Assembly (NCBI GenBank): GCA_911728455.2
Contig: OU452228.1
Location: 4,712,001 to 4,776,000, forward strand
Direction: 5' to 3'
Length of the DNA stretch: 64,000 nt
DNA from: Marthasterias glacialis
Lineage: Eukaryota; Echinodermata; Asteroidea; Forcipulatida; Asteriidae
Below are positions 39,724 through 50,300 of the stretch, one piece after another. Made by a program: the position numbers and the translations under genes. Position 1 is the stretch's first letter, and every line of letters begins with the position of its first letter. The notes under the pieces are model-generated. The model was not told the DNA's origin and ran no database searches. It worked only from the letters and a program-made list of their open reading frames with translations.

Positions 39724-39871
39724 ACAGTATAAATGTATGTATAAACAAACATTGATGTATCTATATGTACATGTACTCAGGTATATTTTATTGTAATGCA
39801 CTGTTAACAACAGTGAACCCTAAATATATGTATAGTATTTATATTATATAACCGTGTACAGATTAAAAGAT

Positions 39872-39879
39872 TGTACATA
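39872..39879 (+). promoter_or_regulatory. Second Pumilio-type motif TGTACATA in 3'UTR
   Basis: An exact TGTANATA match, 156 bp after the first and next to the ATTAAA poly(A)-like signal at 39,862. TACATGTA-like words are common in this window, so chance occurrence is possible. Confidence 0.35.
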
Positions 39880-40449
39880 AAACAGAGTCTTATAACCCCA
39901 ATAGGAAGTTAACACATAATGTAATGTGATTAGAAAGACTATTCAATATTTTTATTTGCTTCATTTACAAATTAATATCCTCTGATCAACTCAGTTCAAA
40001 TTTCTTTTTCTGTTCTCTCTCATAAGTGTTTATTTTCAAACGTTAGGTAAGGTGGGAATTACAACATGATTTAAAACAGCAGTAACATTGACTTAGGTAT
40101 GAGTTAAAGAATGAGTGCTTTTTACTTGTACACATTTTAGAAGGGTTCTGGATATGAATCCACATGGTGCTTGACACAATATTATAATTTATCGGCATAG
40201 TTTATATAGTGGAAACATTGTAAGAGACATTGAGTCTGCCAGGTAGCAATACTAGTGTCTTCTACAGAGCCATCTGCATTTGAAGTCTGGTATATAAAGT
40301 TTCTTCAAAATTAAGAATGGTAGGAAAGCTTTACAGGGCCTGTAGGGATTCAATCTATCTTTGATATCAATGTTTTGTGTTTTTGTACATGTAGGCCATT
40401 TTCATATGGCAATTTTGACTGAGCTTCTGCAAACGACATTAACTATATG

Positions 40450-40610
40450 AACACAAGAGGGCACTGTTATGACCTTTTATTAGTACAGTTAAACATGCAC
40501 ACACCCATACTACACTCAAGTTATGTACATTTCAGAAATTGATGTACATGTGGTGTTGAACCTCTTGTGCTCTAAGTGTTAAGATACATCTGACAGTGCC
40601 CTCTTGTGGT
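40450..40610. mobile_element. Short MITE-like element in the DLC 3'UTR
   Basis: ACACAAGAGGGCACTGT (40,451-40,467) is repeated in inverse orientation as ACAGTGCCCTCTTGTGG (40,593-40,609). The interior of about 125 bp is AT-rich and non-coding. Confidence 0.75.
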
Positions 40611-42944
40611 GGTGCATAAGGCCTTCTTCTGAATCTGACTTCAGTTGCTCTTTTTTGTTAGATGTCTTTCTTTAATAGATGACTTGTTCCCGCTAGTTTC
40701 ATACTACATAATACATTTCAGAGGCAATGATTCATTGATGTCACTGGTATACTTATGCTGTACATTTCAACATCAATCATGTTTGATGTCAATATAAATG
40801 CTTTTTAAAGTGTGGCTGAACTTTTTTAGCTTGACCCTTTTAGACTAAATAGACAAAAAGCCATCCACAGCAGATGCATCCAAATATATTCCTGTTTTTC
40901 TAGGAAACCGGAGTCTGTTTTTTTCAGACTGGCTAACAACAATCATTCATGTCTTTTATTCTAAAATGGTTAGTCTACTTAACACTGCTTTGTAATATCT
41001 CAGCTGTGTGCTACAAGTTTGTGACGTGAACAAAAAAAAACAAGCCTGTACAATTGCTGACATTATTTAAAAGAATCTTAATATAATGTTAATGTTGGTG
41101 TTAAAATGCTGAGATGTTTGGTGTACAATATTTATTGGAATACTGACTGTTCAGTGTGCAAGCCTTTATGGATTTTGAACACATGTTTATCACTATTTCA
41201 CCTTGTATTAAATAGTTAAATATGTACCAGTAGTCATGAAATGTTTTTGTGGCTGTGACAAATGTATTCAAAGTTTTCATATCCAACTTTTTTTACTTCT
41301 TTGTTTAATATACAAAGATAATTTTTTTTCGTTTTTTGATTTAATCTTTTTCTAAAACATTTTTCTTGTTATTTTTTATGTGGAGAATGTTCCGATTGAA
41401 AATTGCATGTCCCACAGAAGTAGGCTTTGTGGCTATGTGAAAACTTCTTAGCATTGTTGCAAAAAAGGGGAATTGTTTTTACAGAAATTAGAGGAACTCT
41501 GTTTTTTTCCCTGTAAACAAGAAATTGTGAACAAGTAAAAAAAACAACAACAACAACAACAACAATACAAACCACTTATCTGAATGTAAGCACATAATGC
41601 TTAGGGGGAAAAATTAAGGATTTGCAGCTGATAATATCTTAAAATGTGTAACATTTTAATTTATGTATTCAACCTCAAAGCTTTCTGTGTCTGAAATTGA
41701 AGTAATTAAACAGATCGAGCTACAAACAAAAAAAACTTCAGTTATTTATTAAAGATATTTTTTATTTTTTATTTTTTTAATTGTTTTTTTATTATCCAGA
41801 TTGAATTATGGCTTGATGTTTTAAATCAATCAGTATTTAAAATAAGTACGTATTCTATTTGTCTATACTTACATGTAGATTAAATCAGTGAACTCTATGT
41901 GCTGTGACTGGTGCAGGCAAATAATAATACACAGTTTTGGTTTTTGTTTTTGTTATTTTTTTTTTTAATGAGGATTTTTTCTTTTAATATAATTTGTATC
42001 GGGGATATGGAATCCTTATCCCATATTACAGGAATTGCCTTCAGAAGTTTTGCTAGTTGATCATGGTGCAAGTAATTTCACTTTTTACAAAGTGTGAAGT
42101 GAATCTAGTTATGGAAATTCTCTCTTGATATTTGGTGCTTGTGTGTAAACAAGGTGTTTTTGTTTAACAGGGTACTAAATTTATTTGCATTTCCATCTCT
42201 TAATGTTCAAAATCACTCTTGGATCCTTAAAACGATAGCGTTGTTTTGAGTTAATTTCACAGTTAGATCATAATATCTATCAATTCTTGTTAAAAAAAAG
42301 GAGCTTATTGAAATTCTGTCTTTCAAATTTGTCTTTCCTTTTCTTTCTTTATTCCTTTTCTTTCCCTGGACTCTCTAGACAGAAAAAAAGTTACTACCTC
42401 TGTGTTTATTTCTCAACTCCAGACCAGTAAGTTAAAAAGCCAATAAGATATTTGTTGTAGTCTGGACTTGGTTAAGCTGGTGTAGTGTTATAAATAGTTG
42501 TAGGTACAAAGTTTAATATGTATTTTATGTGATGTTTTATTTATTCGACAGATGTGTATGGTGGATGTATGTAGCCGATCACAATTATGTTAATTAATTA
42601 TTGTTGCTCTGATTACATGCAATATAATGGAATCATCAGTGTCTACTGTAAAGATTGTATTAACAGACAAAGATAAACTGTGCTATTATAATGGAGAAGA
42701 AAAATAATAATGTGTTGTTTCATTGATTTAGTCTGCAGGCATTTGTAAATCCTGATTTGACCCCTGTAGTCCATTTTTATCTCCCCATCATTCCGGTTTT
42801 TTTTTACTTCCCAGGACACTGTCTAGTTCTCCCACTATTCCTTGATACAATCTCTACTGGGGACGCTGCGTTACTTAAGGCCCACCTTACTTAAAGCCCA
42901 TCTTAAATCCAAAGTCATCCTGTCTAAATTCAAGAAATTAATGC

Positions 42945-42950
42945 AATAAA
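42945..42950 (+). terminator. Candidate poly(A) signal AATAAA for DLC
   Basis: First canonical hexamer found downstream of the stop on the + strand. It would imply a 3'UTR of about 3.8 kb. The earlier ATTAAA at 39,862 could give a short form. Confidence 0.35.
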
Positions 42951-43287
42951 AAAACATAAAAGTAGGACCTTACACAAATTCTCATAGATTGTGCTTATAA
43001 GCAGTGTCTGGCGGAAGATACTTGCATTAATTTTACAAAATGTATTTGTTTAAAAAATAATTGTTAAGTTTCACTGGACAACCCCTTCTCTACTGTTACT
43101 GCATCAATACCCCTTAATTCCTTCCTCGAACCGCGCCCCCCCCCCCAAGTAAATAATTTTTTGACAAGAGCGGGCGCCCTTCAAGTTAACCGTAAGAAGT
43201 ACCTTAGTCTGGTGCATGGTGCTCAATAAATATTAGGCGTTTTACGTTCATTCATGTAGGGCACCGTGTGTAATTAATTGTGTCGCA

Positions 43288-43456
43288 ATGGCTTGTGGGT
43301 ATGTTGGCAAGGACTCCGAGAGTGTGTTGACAGGGCTGGCGGACTTGCAGACGATAAAGTAACTGCGATTACCGAATAGTTGTTGTAATGTTAGTTATGT
43401 AGGCAAATTAACCTCGTAATGTCCCCTAATAAGTTCTTCACCAAATTTGAACAGAG
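43288..43456 (+). other. Candidate non-coding first exon of CDKL5
   Basis: The sequence ACAGAG|GTAAGT at 43,451-43,462 is a strong donor with no annotated exon before it, positioned 4 kb upstream of the CDKL5 start exon. CpG-containing DNA lies on both sides. The 5' limit is unknown and transcription is inferred only. A short frame from ATG at 43,419 is open into the donor but cannot continue into the start exon, which has an in-frame stop at 47,283-47,285. Confidence 0.3.
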
Positions 43457-43834
43457 GTAAGTACACATTTCGAAAGAGCTTTGTTTAAGAAGGTTGTAAG
43501 TTTAATTAAAACTGTCTGTAAAATAATTTCACTTTCCGCTTTTGATGGAGTCTCGGTCGAGCGAAGGAAGCGACCGACACGCAGTTTACATGGTTTATGC
43601 AGTCTCGACAGTCGGTGAAATTATGTGGTACTCTCCTCTGGAAGGCTAGGCCCGCGCAAAACAAATTGGTTTTAAATAAAATCTGGTAGTGGAAGTGTTT
43701 TTCGTCAAATTGCTTGGTGGCTTGGTTCTGTTTAAGACTTCTAAGCCTTGTTGTACTAATTAATGTTTATTTATGGAGTTCTGTAATCCGGTAATGTTGC
43801 CAGTTCACATTGTCAATGATTGCTGTGAAGTACC

Positions 43835-43946
43835 CAAGTCACTTCGTATCCAAGTCACTTCGTACCCAAAATTTCTCACCCAAGTCACTTCATACCCAAG
43901 TCACTTCGTACCCAAGTCATTTTGTACCCAAGTCACTTTGTACTCA
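43835..43946. repeat. 16-bp tandem array, forward orientation (7 copies)
   Basis: Unit CAAGTCACTTCGTACC, with one degenerate copy in the middle. The reading frames through it give SHFVPKS/LRTQVTSYP-like periodic peptides, which reflect the repeat and are not evidence of a protein. Confidence 0.9.
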
Positions 43947-44347
43947 GTTGTGTTTGTTTGACGTTGCCGCCGCCATCAAGGGTGTGTTCCGGATCAATGG
44001 ATACATCAATGGATGTATTTGAGTTGCCGAAGTCGGGTTCACCAAAAAAGGATTAAAACTGCGTGGCATTCCTATCAAAGTATTTTATACTAAAAAACTA
44101 ACAGGCGTACCTCTAGAAACATGCCTAAATTATTCGAAACTTCCAAAATTTTGCAAAGGGCGCCCTCAGTTGTTGTGCTTAAAAATCACGTAAATTGGAC
44201 CACTCCAAACTGAAGCAGGGTGTTTACAAAGAATAGGATTAACTGAACGCAAATTGAAATTAAAATGAACAGGACACCTTAACAAAGGTTGGTCACCATT
44301 TTTTATTCGTGATAATTACATTATTAATATTATAGCTAAGTTGTTTG

Positions 44348-44491
44348 GGTTCGAAATGACTTGGGTACGAAATGACTTGGGTACGAAATGACCTGGGTAC
44401 GAAGTGACTTGGGTACGAAGTGACTTGGGTCCGAGGTGACTGGGGTAAGAAGTGACTTGGGTACGAAGTGACTTGGGTATGAAGTGACCGA
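44348..44491. repeat. 16-bp tandem array, reverse orientation (9 copies)
   Basis: Unit GGTACGAAGTGACTTG, the exact reverse complement of the unit at 43,835-43,946, with point differences between copies. About 400 bp of unique DNA separates the arrays, so the region could form a large hairpin. Confidence 0.92.
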
Positions 44492-44826
44492 CATTCACCT
44501 ATTCCTATCGTAGTTCTTGCTTGGTTGGTCACGCCCTTTCATCTGTTCATTTAAGTTTTGGCGTGGTTGATTGGACTGCCATGACGTACTCCTAGAAATA
44601 GAACAATGATATCTTACATGAACTAGGCCCTATCCCCTGTACTTTTTTAGTAGAGGGCTAGAGCTCTTCATGCATAGCCCCATACATTGTGCCAATACGC
44701 TGGACTCCCTCCGCTTCTTGGCCCAACAAACCCTTTCCTCTAAAACCAGACATCAACTTTCGAATCGAGACTTACTTTGTTTGGCAAATTTATCCCTCAA
44801 TAATTGGTCGATCATTACTTTCAGAC

Positions 44827-45021
44827 ATGTCAGACTCAGAGACAGAGTCTGGAGAAGATTTGCGCACGTCTGCCTGTGCGATAAGTCCTCGGCGTTTGCT
44901 GGAATTTTCTGTCAAATCTTCGTGCTGGAAGCCCATGTCAACGACAGGAACCATGATGGTTGCTGTTCAGCGCGCGGGTCGTATTCCTGCACTAGTCTTT
45001 ATTCCGGCAGTCTTCTTGTAG
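44827..45021 (+). other. Short open frame running into an inverted repeat
   Basis: The frame starts MSDSETESGEDLRTSACAI and continues into the left arm of the 44,940-45,155 inverted repeat, where it ends. The acidic/serine start resembles the N-termini of many proteins, but I recognise no family and see no splice continuation. It could be a chance frame, a first exon or a decayed element fragment. Confidence 0.15.
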
Positions 45022-45155
45022 CGTTTACATTGTCTGTTTGCGTTCGGCGACGGACGACGGCACGACGAACGAATACACACACATAGCGACACGAAAAAGA
45101 CTAGTGCAGGAATATGACCCGCGCGCTGAAGAGCAACCATCATGGCTCCTGTCAT
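44940..45155. mobile_element. Inverted repeat with ~60-bp arms (foldback element)
   Basis: The left arm (about 44,940-45,000) contains CCATGATGGTTGCTGTTCAG then CGCGCGGGTC and ATTCCTGCACTAGTCTTT. The right arm (about 45,095-45,155) carries the same words in reverse complement with few changes. The loop of about 95 bp is CpG-rich. Confidence 0.85.
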
Positions 45156-46259
45156 TGATAATGTCAGAATCTAAAAAAAGGAGTACAGTGCCCCAGTTAC
45201 TGGGTCAACCAGTTACTGGGTCAACCGTCATTCAGACTCCTTAGATCAGCATTGCCTTTCGAAAACAAAAACAGCCGCTCAATGTATAACACATTTAACG
45301 GAACTATTGTGGACCAGCATTGTGTGAAGCATTATACCAGTTCACTTCATTGTAGCCAGCCAACAGTCATCGGACAAAGTACATATTTATGACATGCATA
45401 CCAAATCAGTTACATTTTAAGATACATGTAGGAGTAACCATGATGTATGTCCTAGCTAGACCTAGCCCTGGTGCTGGTAGGATGCCAGTATCCATTGCAC
45501 TACACTGACATCCTGGATTTAAAGCTTCTCAGTGTATACATCCTGACTGAAGGACTATGCCGAGTACTGATACAAGAGTTGTTTTCCCCTTTTTTTACCT
45601 AATGTTGGAAGCTGAAAGTCTGTTAATATTCCCGGTAGTTTAAACTACTCTTTGAATATCTTTTAAATATCTGCATTCTCTTTCAGTGAAAATTATACTG
45701 AAAATAAAACGGCAAGTTGTACAAATCGTCCCGAGCATAACACACTTTTCGGGTGAATTTTCTCCTTGCACATTAGCCAAGTTAGTTATGCATTGCTCAC
45801 AAATGCTGAACGCAATGTAGTGTGATGTGCAAATTTGCAACTTGCACAAGTCGAAACAGCGTGCATTAATGTGCATGCATGTTCAATTTGCATACTGTAA
45901 ACGTACGGGCTAGTTGTTAATGAGCATGGCTGCTTGATTAACTAGACTTCGCATCCGAATAATGTGTGTGCGTGCAAGTTTTCATACACGGAGTCGGCAC
46001 AGGAAGTTACACGCAGGAGACGTCAATTTTCATTTCATTTTCTAAAATAATGTCACCCAAGGTTAAATTCATAATTCTGAATCCAACAGTCTTGGAATTC
46101 GGACATAAGGAATAAGTTAATGAAGTTTCAGCTTCCTCTTTCAGGTATAGATATGAAAATATTTGTTATAAACACTTTCGTAGTGGTAGGGGACCCTTAG
46201 CCTATACCCCGGACTCCGTCGTGTTGCATGCAACGGAGGAGTCTATTCTGGGCCCAATT

Positions 46260-46371
46260 TCATGGCTCTGCTTACTGCGGAATTCTGCACTTAACGCCCT
46301 GCCACCACCCACAGGAGCACATGCTTTACAGGGCAGAATTCTTCAGTAAGCAGCACCGTGAAATTGGGCCC
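46260..46371. mobile_element. MITE, GGGCCCAATTTCA-ended family
   Basis: The 39-bp arms start GGGCCCAATTTCATGGCTCT and are mirrored at the right end by ...CACCGTGAAATTGGGCCC. A diverged relative with the same terminal words is at 54,796-54,984. A separate small hairpin (GACTCCG...CGGAGGAGTC) lies just upstream, around 46,205-46,252. Confidence 0.85.
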
Positions 46372-47195
46372 TTGGCTAAGCTAGATCTAGCCAGACTAGT
46401 GTAAAGTGGTAGGCCGTCAGCTTCTGTTGCACTGCTGCAAAACATTTTCCTGGATACACTTCAGCCGGTGCCAACAGGTTAAGAATTCCAACCAATTGGG
46501 ATGAGAAAAAATGAGATGGCCTGAAAAAGATCTCATGCCTATTTCTGAAATATGTTTCTGATACTATTGATAAATTTTAATGTACAACTACAACTTCACT
46601 CATTAAAATTGTAGCAAGTTTTAATTTTTGTATTTAGAAAGAATATTAGTAAAAAAACATGCATAGGGAAAGATTTTGAGATTCACGGATACTGCATGTT
46701 AATTTAGAAAGTATACATGTACATGGTAAATTGTTAACTTAAAGAATAAGAATATTAATGTTATGAAGTGATATAATGCTTTTGACATGGTATTGCATTG
46801 TTACTTTTGGACAGGGAACATCTGTCAAAATTGTCGTTCATGTTAGGCCTATATTAAGGATACATGTAAGTTCCAAACTACAAGGTTGTGATACAAAAAA
46901 TTAACAGTACCATGATTCAGTTGCATTTAATTGAATTAAATTTGATTTATGCATTTCATTAAGATTTTGTCTGCGCGTTGTTATGTACATGTAATGGATG
47001 ATACAAAAAAATGATGGGCATAATCAAGTAGCTTTGACTAAGAACTCGCCAATAAATACAGCGGTAGTTTACAGACGATATATTTAAGAAATTTGAATTA
47101 CCACAGATTTGTTTGAGTGCGGATCATTTGGTTGTGTGTCCTTGTTACATTGTATATGAACTATGAGTTCATTGTGTGCATTTATTCATTAACAG

Positions 47196-47312
47196 ACATG
47201 GCAGCAGCAATATTACTACAACAGCATCGTAAATGTGGAAAAACCTGCGTATGTTTAGATGCATGACAATGATTTATGCATCTGAAGAGTTGCCAATGGA
47301 AACCTTGCACTG
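47196..47312 (+). promoter_or_regulatory. CDKL5 leader segment with upstream ORFs
   Basis: A TTCATTAACAG acceptor-like site ends at 47,195, so the start exon may begin at 47,196. Two upstream ORFs occur. One runs 47,198-47,266 (22 codons plus stop). The other runs 47,233-47,313 (26 codons plus stop) and its TGA overlaps the CDKL5 ATG as TGATG. An in-frame TGA at 47,283-47,285 shows that the main ORF cannot start earlier on this transcript. Confidence 0.5.
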
Positions 47313-47349
47313 ATGAATAAATACGAGGTGCTTGGGATCGTAGGCGAAG
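47313..47349 (+). CDS. CDKL5: CDKL5 exon 1 (coding): start codon and glycine loop start
   Basis: Encodes [12 protein letters not shown] plus the first base of Gly13; donor GTAAGT. The start is chosen because MNK(Y/F)E(V/I)LG is the conserved kinase beginning and a TGA precedes it in frame at 47,283. Confidence 0.92.
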
Positions 47350-50300
47350 GTAAGTCATTATTTGTTGTATAATACAAACTTGACTATCATGTACATGTAC
47401 ATTGCATACCTTTTATAAAGAGTTTGATATTGTACACAATAGCAATTGTGATAAAATGTGTGTAGTAACCAATCATGAACAATTTTGTGTTTACCATTTT
47501 CAATTAAATTTTGTGCTAATATAAATTTCAGCCTCAGCTTACAAATTGATAAATTTTTTGGGATTGCATTTTTAGATAGTTTCTCTCCTAGAAACACTTA
47601 ATTTTTATGACTTCATGGGAACAGACAATTACATTATTGGATAATTTAAACACATCCTAAAGCAAGATACAAGAAAAATCATATAGTTGCAATAAATTTT
47701 AAACAAAAATTGCTTTAAAGGTTTGACATAATTACTGGTTAGCTGTTCCGACATAACAGTCGGAACAGATTTTGTTTTTCTTTAGATTATTATTATTTTG
47801 TTTTATTATTATTATTATTTTTGTATCCGCCAAAACCCCATTGACTTATCACATGACTTTTATGCACACAATAACTGGTCTTTAGAAGAACAAAACATGA
47901 ATCAATTTTATACCATATGGAAGCTTAAGCCTTGACTTAGTTTCTAAAATGTCACTAGATTAAATTTTTTTATTAATAAACCACGTTTCGGCGACGTGAA
48001 AATTTAATTAAGCATTCTTTAAATCAGCTTATCTCAGCAACCCTACAACTGATCTGTTTTCAGTTTTCTGATTTGTTTTCAGTTATAAACTTGTTGGATT
48101 TTGTAGATGTGCATTTTGTATTATTTGTGTCTGTCACGTCATCATGACGTCATTTATGCGCGTTTTGTGTCTGTGTACAAAAGGCATGGCTCAAAAAGTG
48201 TAACTATTTGGTAGGTCAAAAACCGCAAATTTTCAACATAAATTAAATTTGGGTTTCATTTATTACAAAGGTCGATTAGAAAACATGAATGCTTTTACCA
48301 AGAGTTATCCAAATCATTTAAACTAATCAAAGCACAATGTAATTCCACTTTAATTAACCGCTGTAGGGACTGCGCTTCATTTTTTGGCTCAGAATTGCAT
48401 ACAAATTTGTGCACAAGTATGCATACGCTGTTTTTCCAACGTTAATGCACTGGTGTTTGCCGGTGGTGTGCACCTATACAGGTTTTTGCGGGGAAAACTT
48501 CAAACATTGAATACGGTGGGTAAGCGCTATTTTTAGCGTTTTAAACTTCCTATTGTGTTCTCAGATGTTAGTTTAGCTTTCACTAACTAATTATTATAAC
48601 GTCTCATATGCTATAACGCCCTCTTTCAGTAAATGTTCTTCTGCATGGAAAGGGCAGAATCTTTGTATTTTTAGGGTTTTCATTCGAAGGCATCGTATAG
48701 GAATACAAGTTATATCACCTTCTAGGTAACAAAAAAACTTAGTATGGAAAACATTTTTGTCACCATGACATCATCAGGTATCAAGTTGCATTAATTTGAA
48801 GTTTAATAGTGAAAAAATCATATCTCCCGAAGCACATATCGTAGAGTCATAATCTTTGTGCCATGTTGAAGCTTATAGCACGTGTGATATTTTATTTTAA
48901 CATATGAACCCAAGGTGACCTGTCCTTCTGGTCCAAACAGAAAGTTCAAAATTTAAAAATATCTCCTGAACTAAATTCCATAAAGTCGTAATCTTTGTGA
49001 CATTTTGTAGCTTACAGCCCAAGTAACATTTTATTTACAAACATGACTCCACTTTGACCTTTCCGGTCCAAACAGGAAGCTCTAAAGTTAAAAAAATCGT
49101 ATCTCCTGAGCCAAATGTCAGAGAATCATACTCTTTGTACCATGTGTAGCTTGCATCATATGTGACATTTGATCTACAGGCATAACCCCCACTTTGACTT
49201 TTTCCGGTCCAAACGGGAAGCTCTAAATTAAAAAGTCTGACGAACGATCTGCAGACTTGCATTTTATAAGTGATGCTTTACATTGAAATAAAGGTTGCGT
49301 TCAGTGACGCTTACATAAGCAAATCAAGTGACAAGGTACAAGGAACAAGACAACAACAATCGGAACAGCTGTGATTTTGTCCAAGAGACAAAATCTTAAT
49401 GTTTTTTTTTTTTACAATGGTTTATAGTTCTTGTCAAAATAATTTTACAAAATTTAGTCATGCAGTTGATGCTAATTGAATAACAACTTTTGTGCATTAG
49501 GTTATTCATCTGTTTGTATTTGCTGCTCTCATGCTAGCATGGAAGTAATTATTGAATGTCAGAGTTTCACTAAATGTTATTATTTGTATTTATTGCAACA
49601 GGTGCCTACGGAGTCGTGCTCAAATGCAGGCACAAGGTAAGTTCAAATTATTCTATTCATGTAAACAATTTGTAATATAAACAACACCTGAAATGACAAC
49701 TTTTACAATTTGCCTATAAATCTTAGAGGCCCATGTTTTTAATGGGAACCTGAATCATAGATTGTGAACCATTCATTTATACAACAGTATGCACCCATTC
49801 CGGACAACAAATTATCATATCTCACGGCATACATCAAGTCAATGATTAACCAATGCCAAATGCATGGTATTCATCAAGTAGTAAACTGGCCTCAAAGAAA
49901 ACTACAGGAATAAGTAAACAAAACTTTATAAAGTGTCCATCACTGTACTACCATAGTTACCTGGGTAATGCTGTAGGGTTGTGCAAACTTTCTTGTTCAG
50001 TTGGAGTATTTATATGCCTGGTTTGACCTAGTTGGTGTTGGCTTCACCCTTCAGATCTGTTGGTTGAGGTTTTTGCTTTATAAATAAGGACTAAATGCAG
50101 CATTTTCATAACGTTAGCATTATGTTCAGTGTTATGTTAGGTTTAATCAATGAGTTATGGGAATTTTTTTAAAAACATTTTGGTTTGCTTTAGTTTTGCA
50201 GTTAAAAACATTGTACCGCAGGCGTGCAGTTCCTTGCCTGATTTCACAATCACTCAATGTATTCCTGCCATTGATTGCTGCAATATTCATATCCCCAATG

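Larger units (their letters stand above)
39113..42965 (+). other. Probable DLC 3'UTR and downstream DNA
   Basis: AT-rich, non-coding DNA follows the stop. It has two foldback insertions (39,227-39,377 and 40,450-40,610), two TGTACATA Pumilio-type sites, a let-7-type seed match and an (AAC)n tract at about 41,543-41,565. A variant poly(A) signal ATTAAA is at 39,862-39,867 and the first canonical AATAAA I find is at 42,945-42,950. Which signal is used cannot be told, so the UTR end is uncertain. Confidence 0.5.
42966..47195. other. Intergenic and CDKL5 5' region
   Basis: It lies between the DLC 3' end and the first coding exon of CDKL5. It holds a CpG-richer stretch around 43,550-43,640, a possible non-coding exon ending at 43,456, the paired 16-bp arrays, a long inverted repeat at 44,940-45,155, a 17-bp direct repeat near 45,194-45,228, a MITE at 46,260-46,371 and a hairpin just before it. 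No conserved protein is seen. Confidence 0.6.
47350..49601 (+). other. CDKL5 intron 1 (2.3 kb), largely repeat-derived
   Basis: Most of it is an element-like block (47,741-49,370) bounded by CTGTTCCGA / TCGGAACAG words, with three or more diverged tandem units inside. A TTATTATTATT tract lies near 47,790-47,820. Confidence 0.65.

Noticed and set aside
43835..44491. CRISPR-like repeat array
   Set aside because: Units are contiguous 16-mers without spacers, in a eukaryotic genome; this is tandem satellite DNA.
43773..44532. Repeat-containing peptides (SHFVPKS/LRTQVTSYP) on both strands
   Set aside because: They exist only because 16-bp units cycle through all three frames; similar peptides are read from both arrays.
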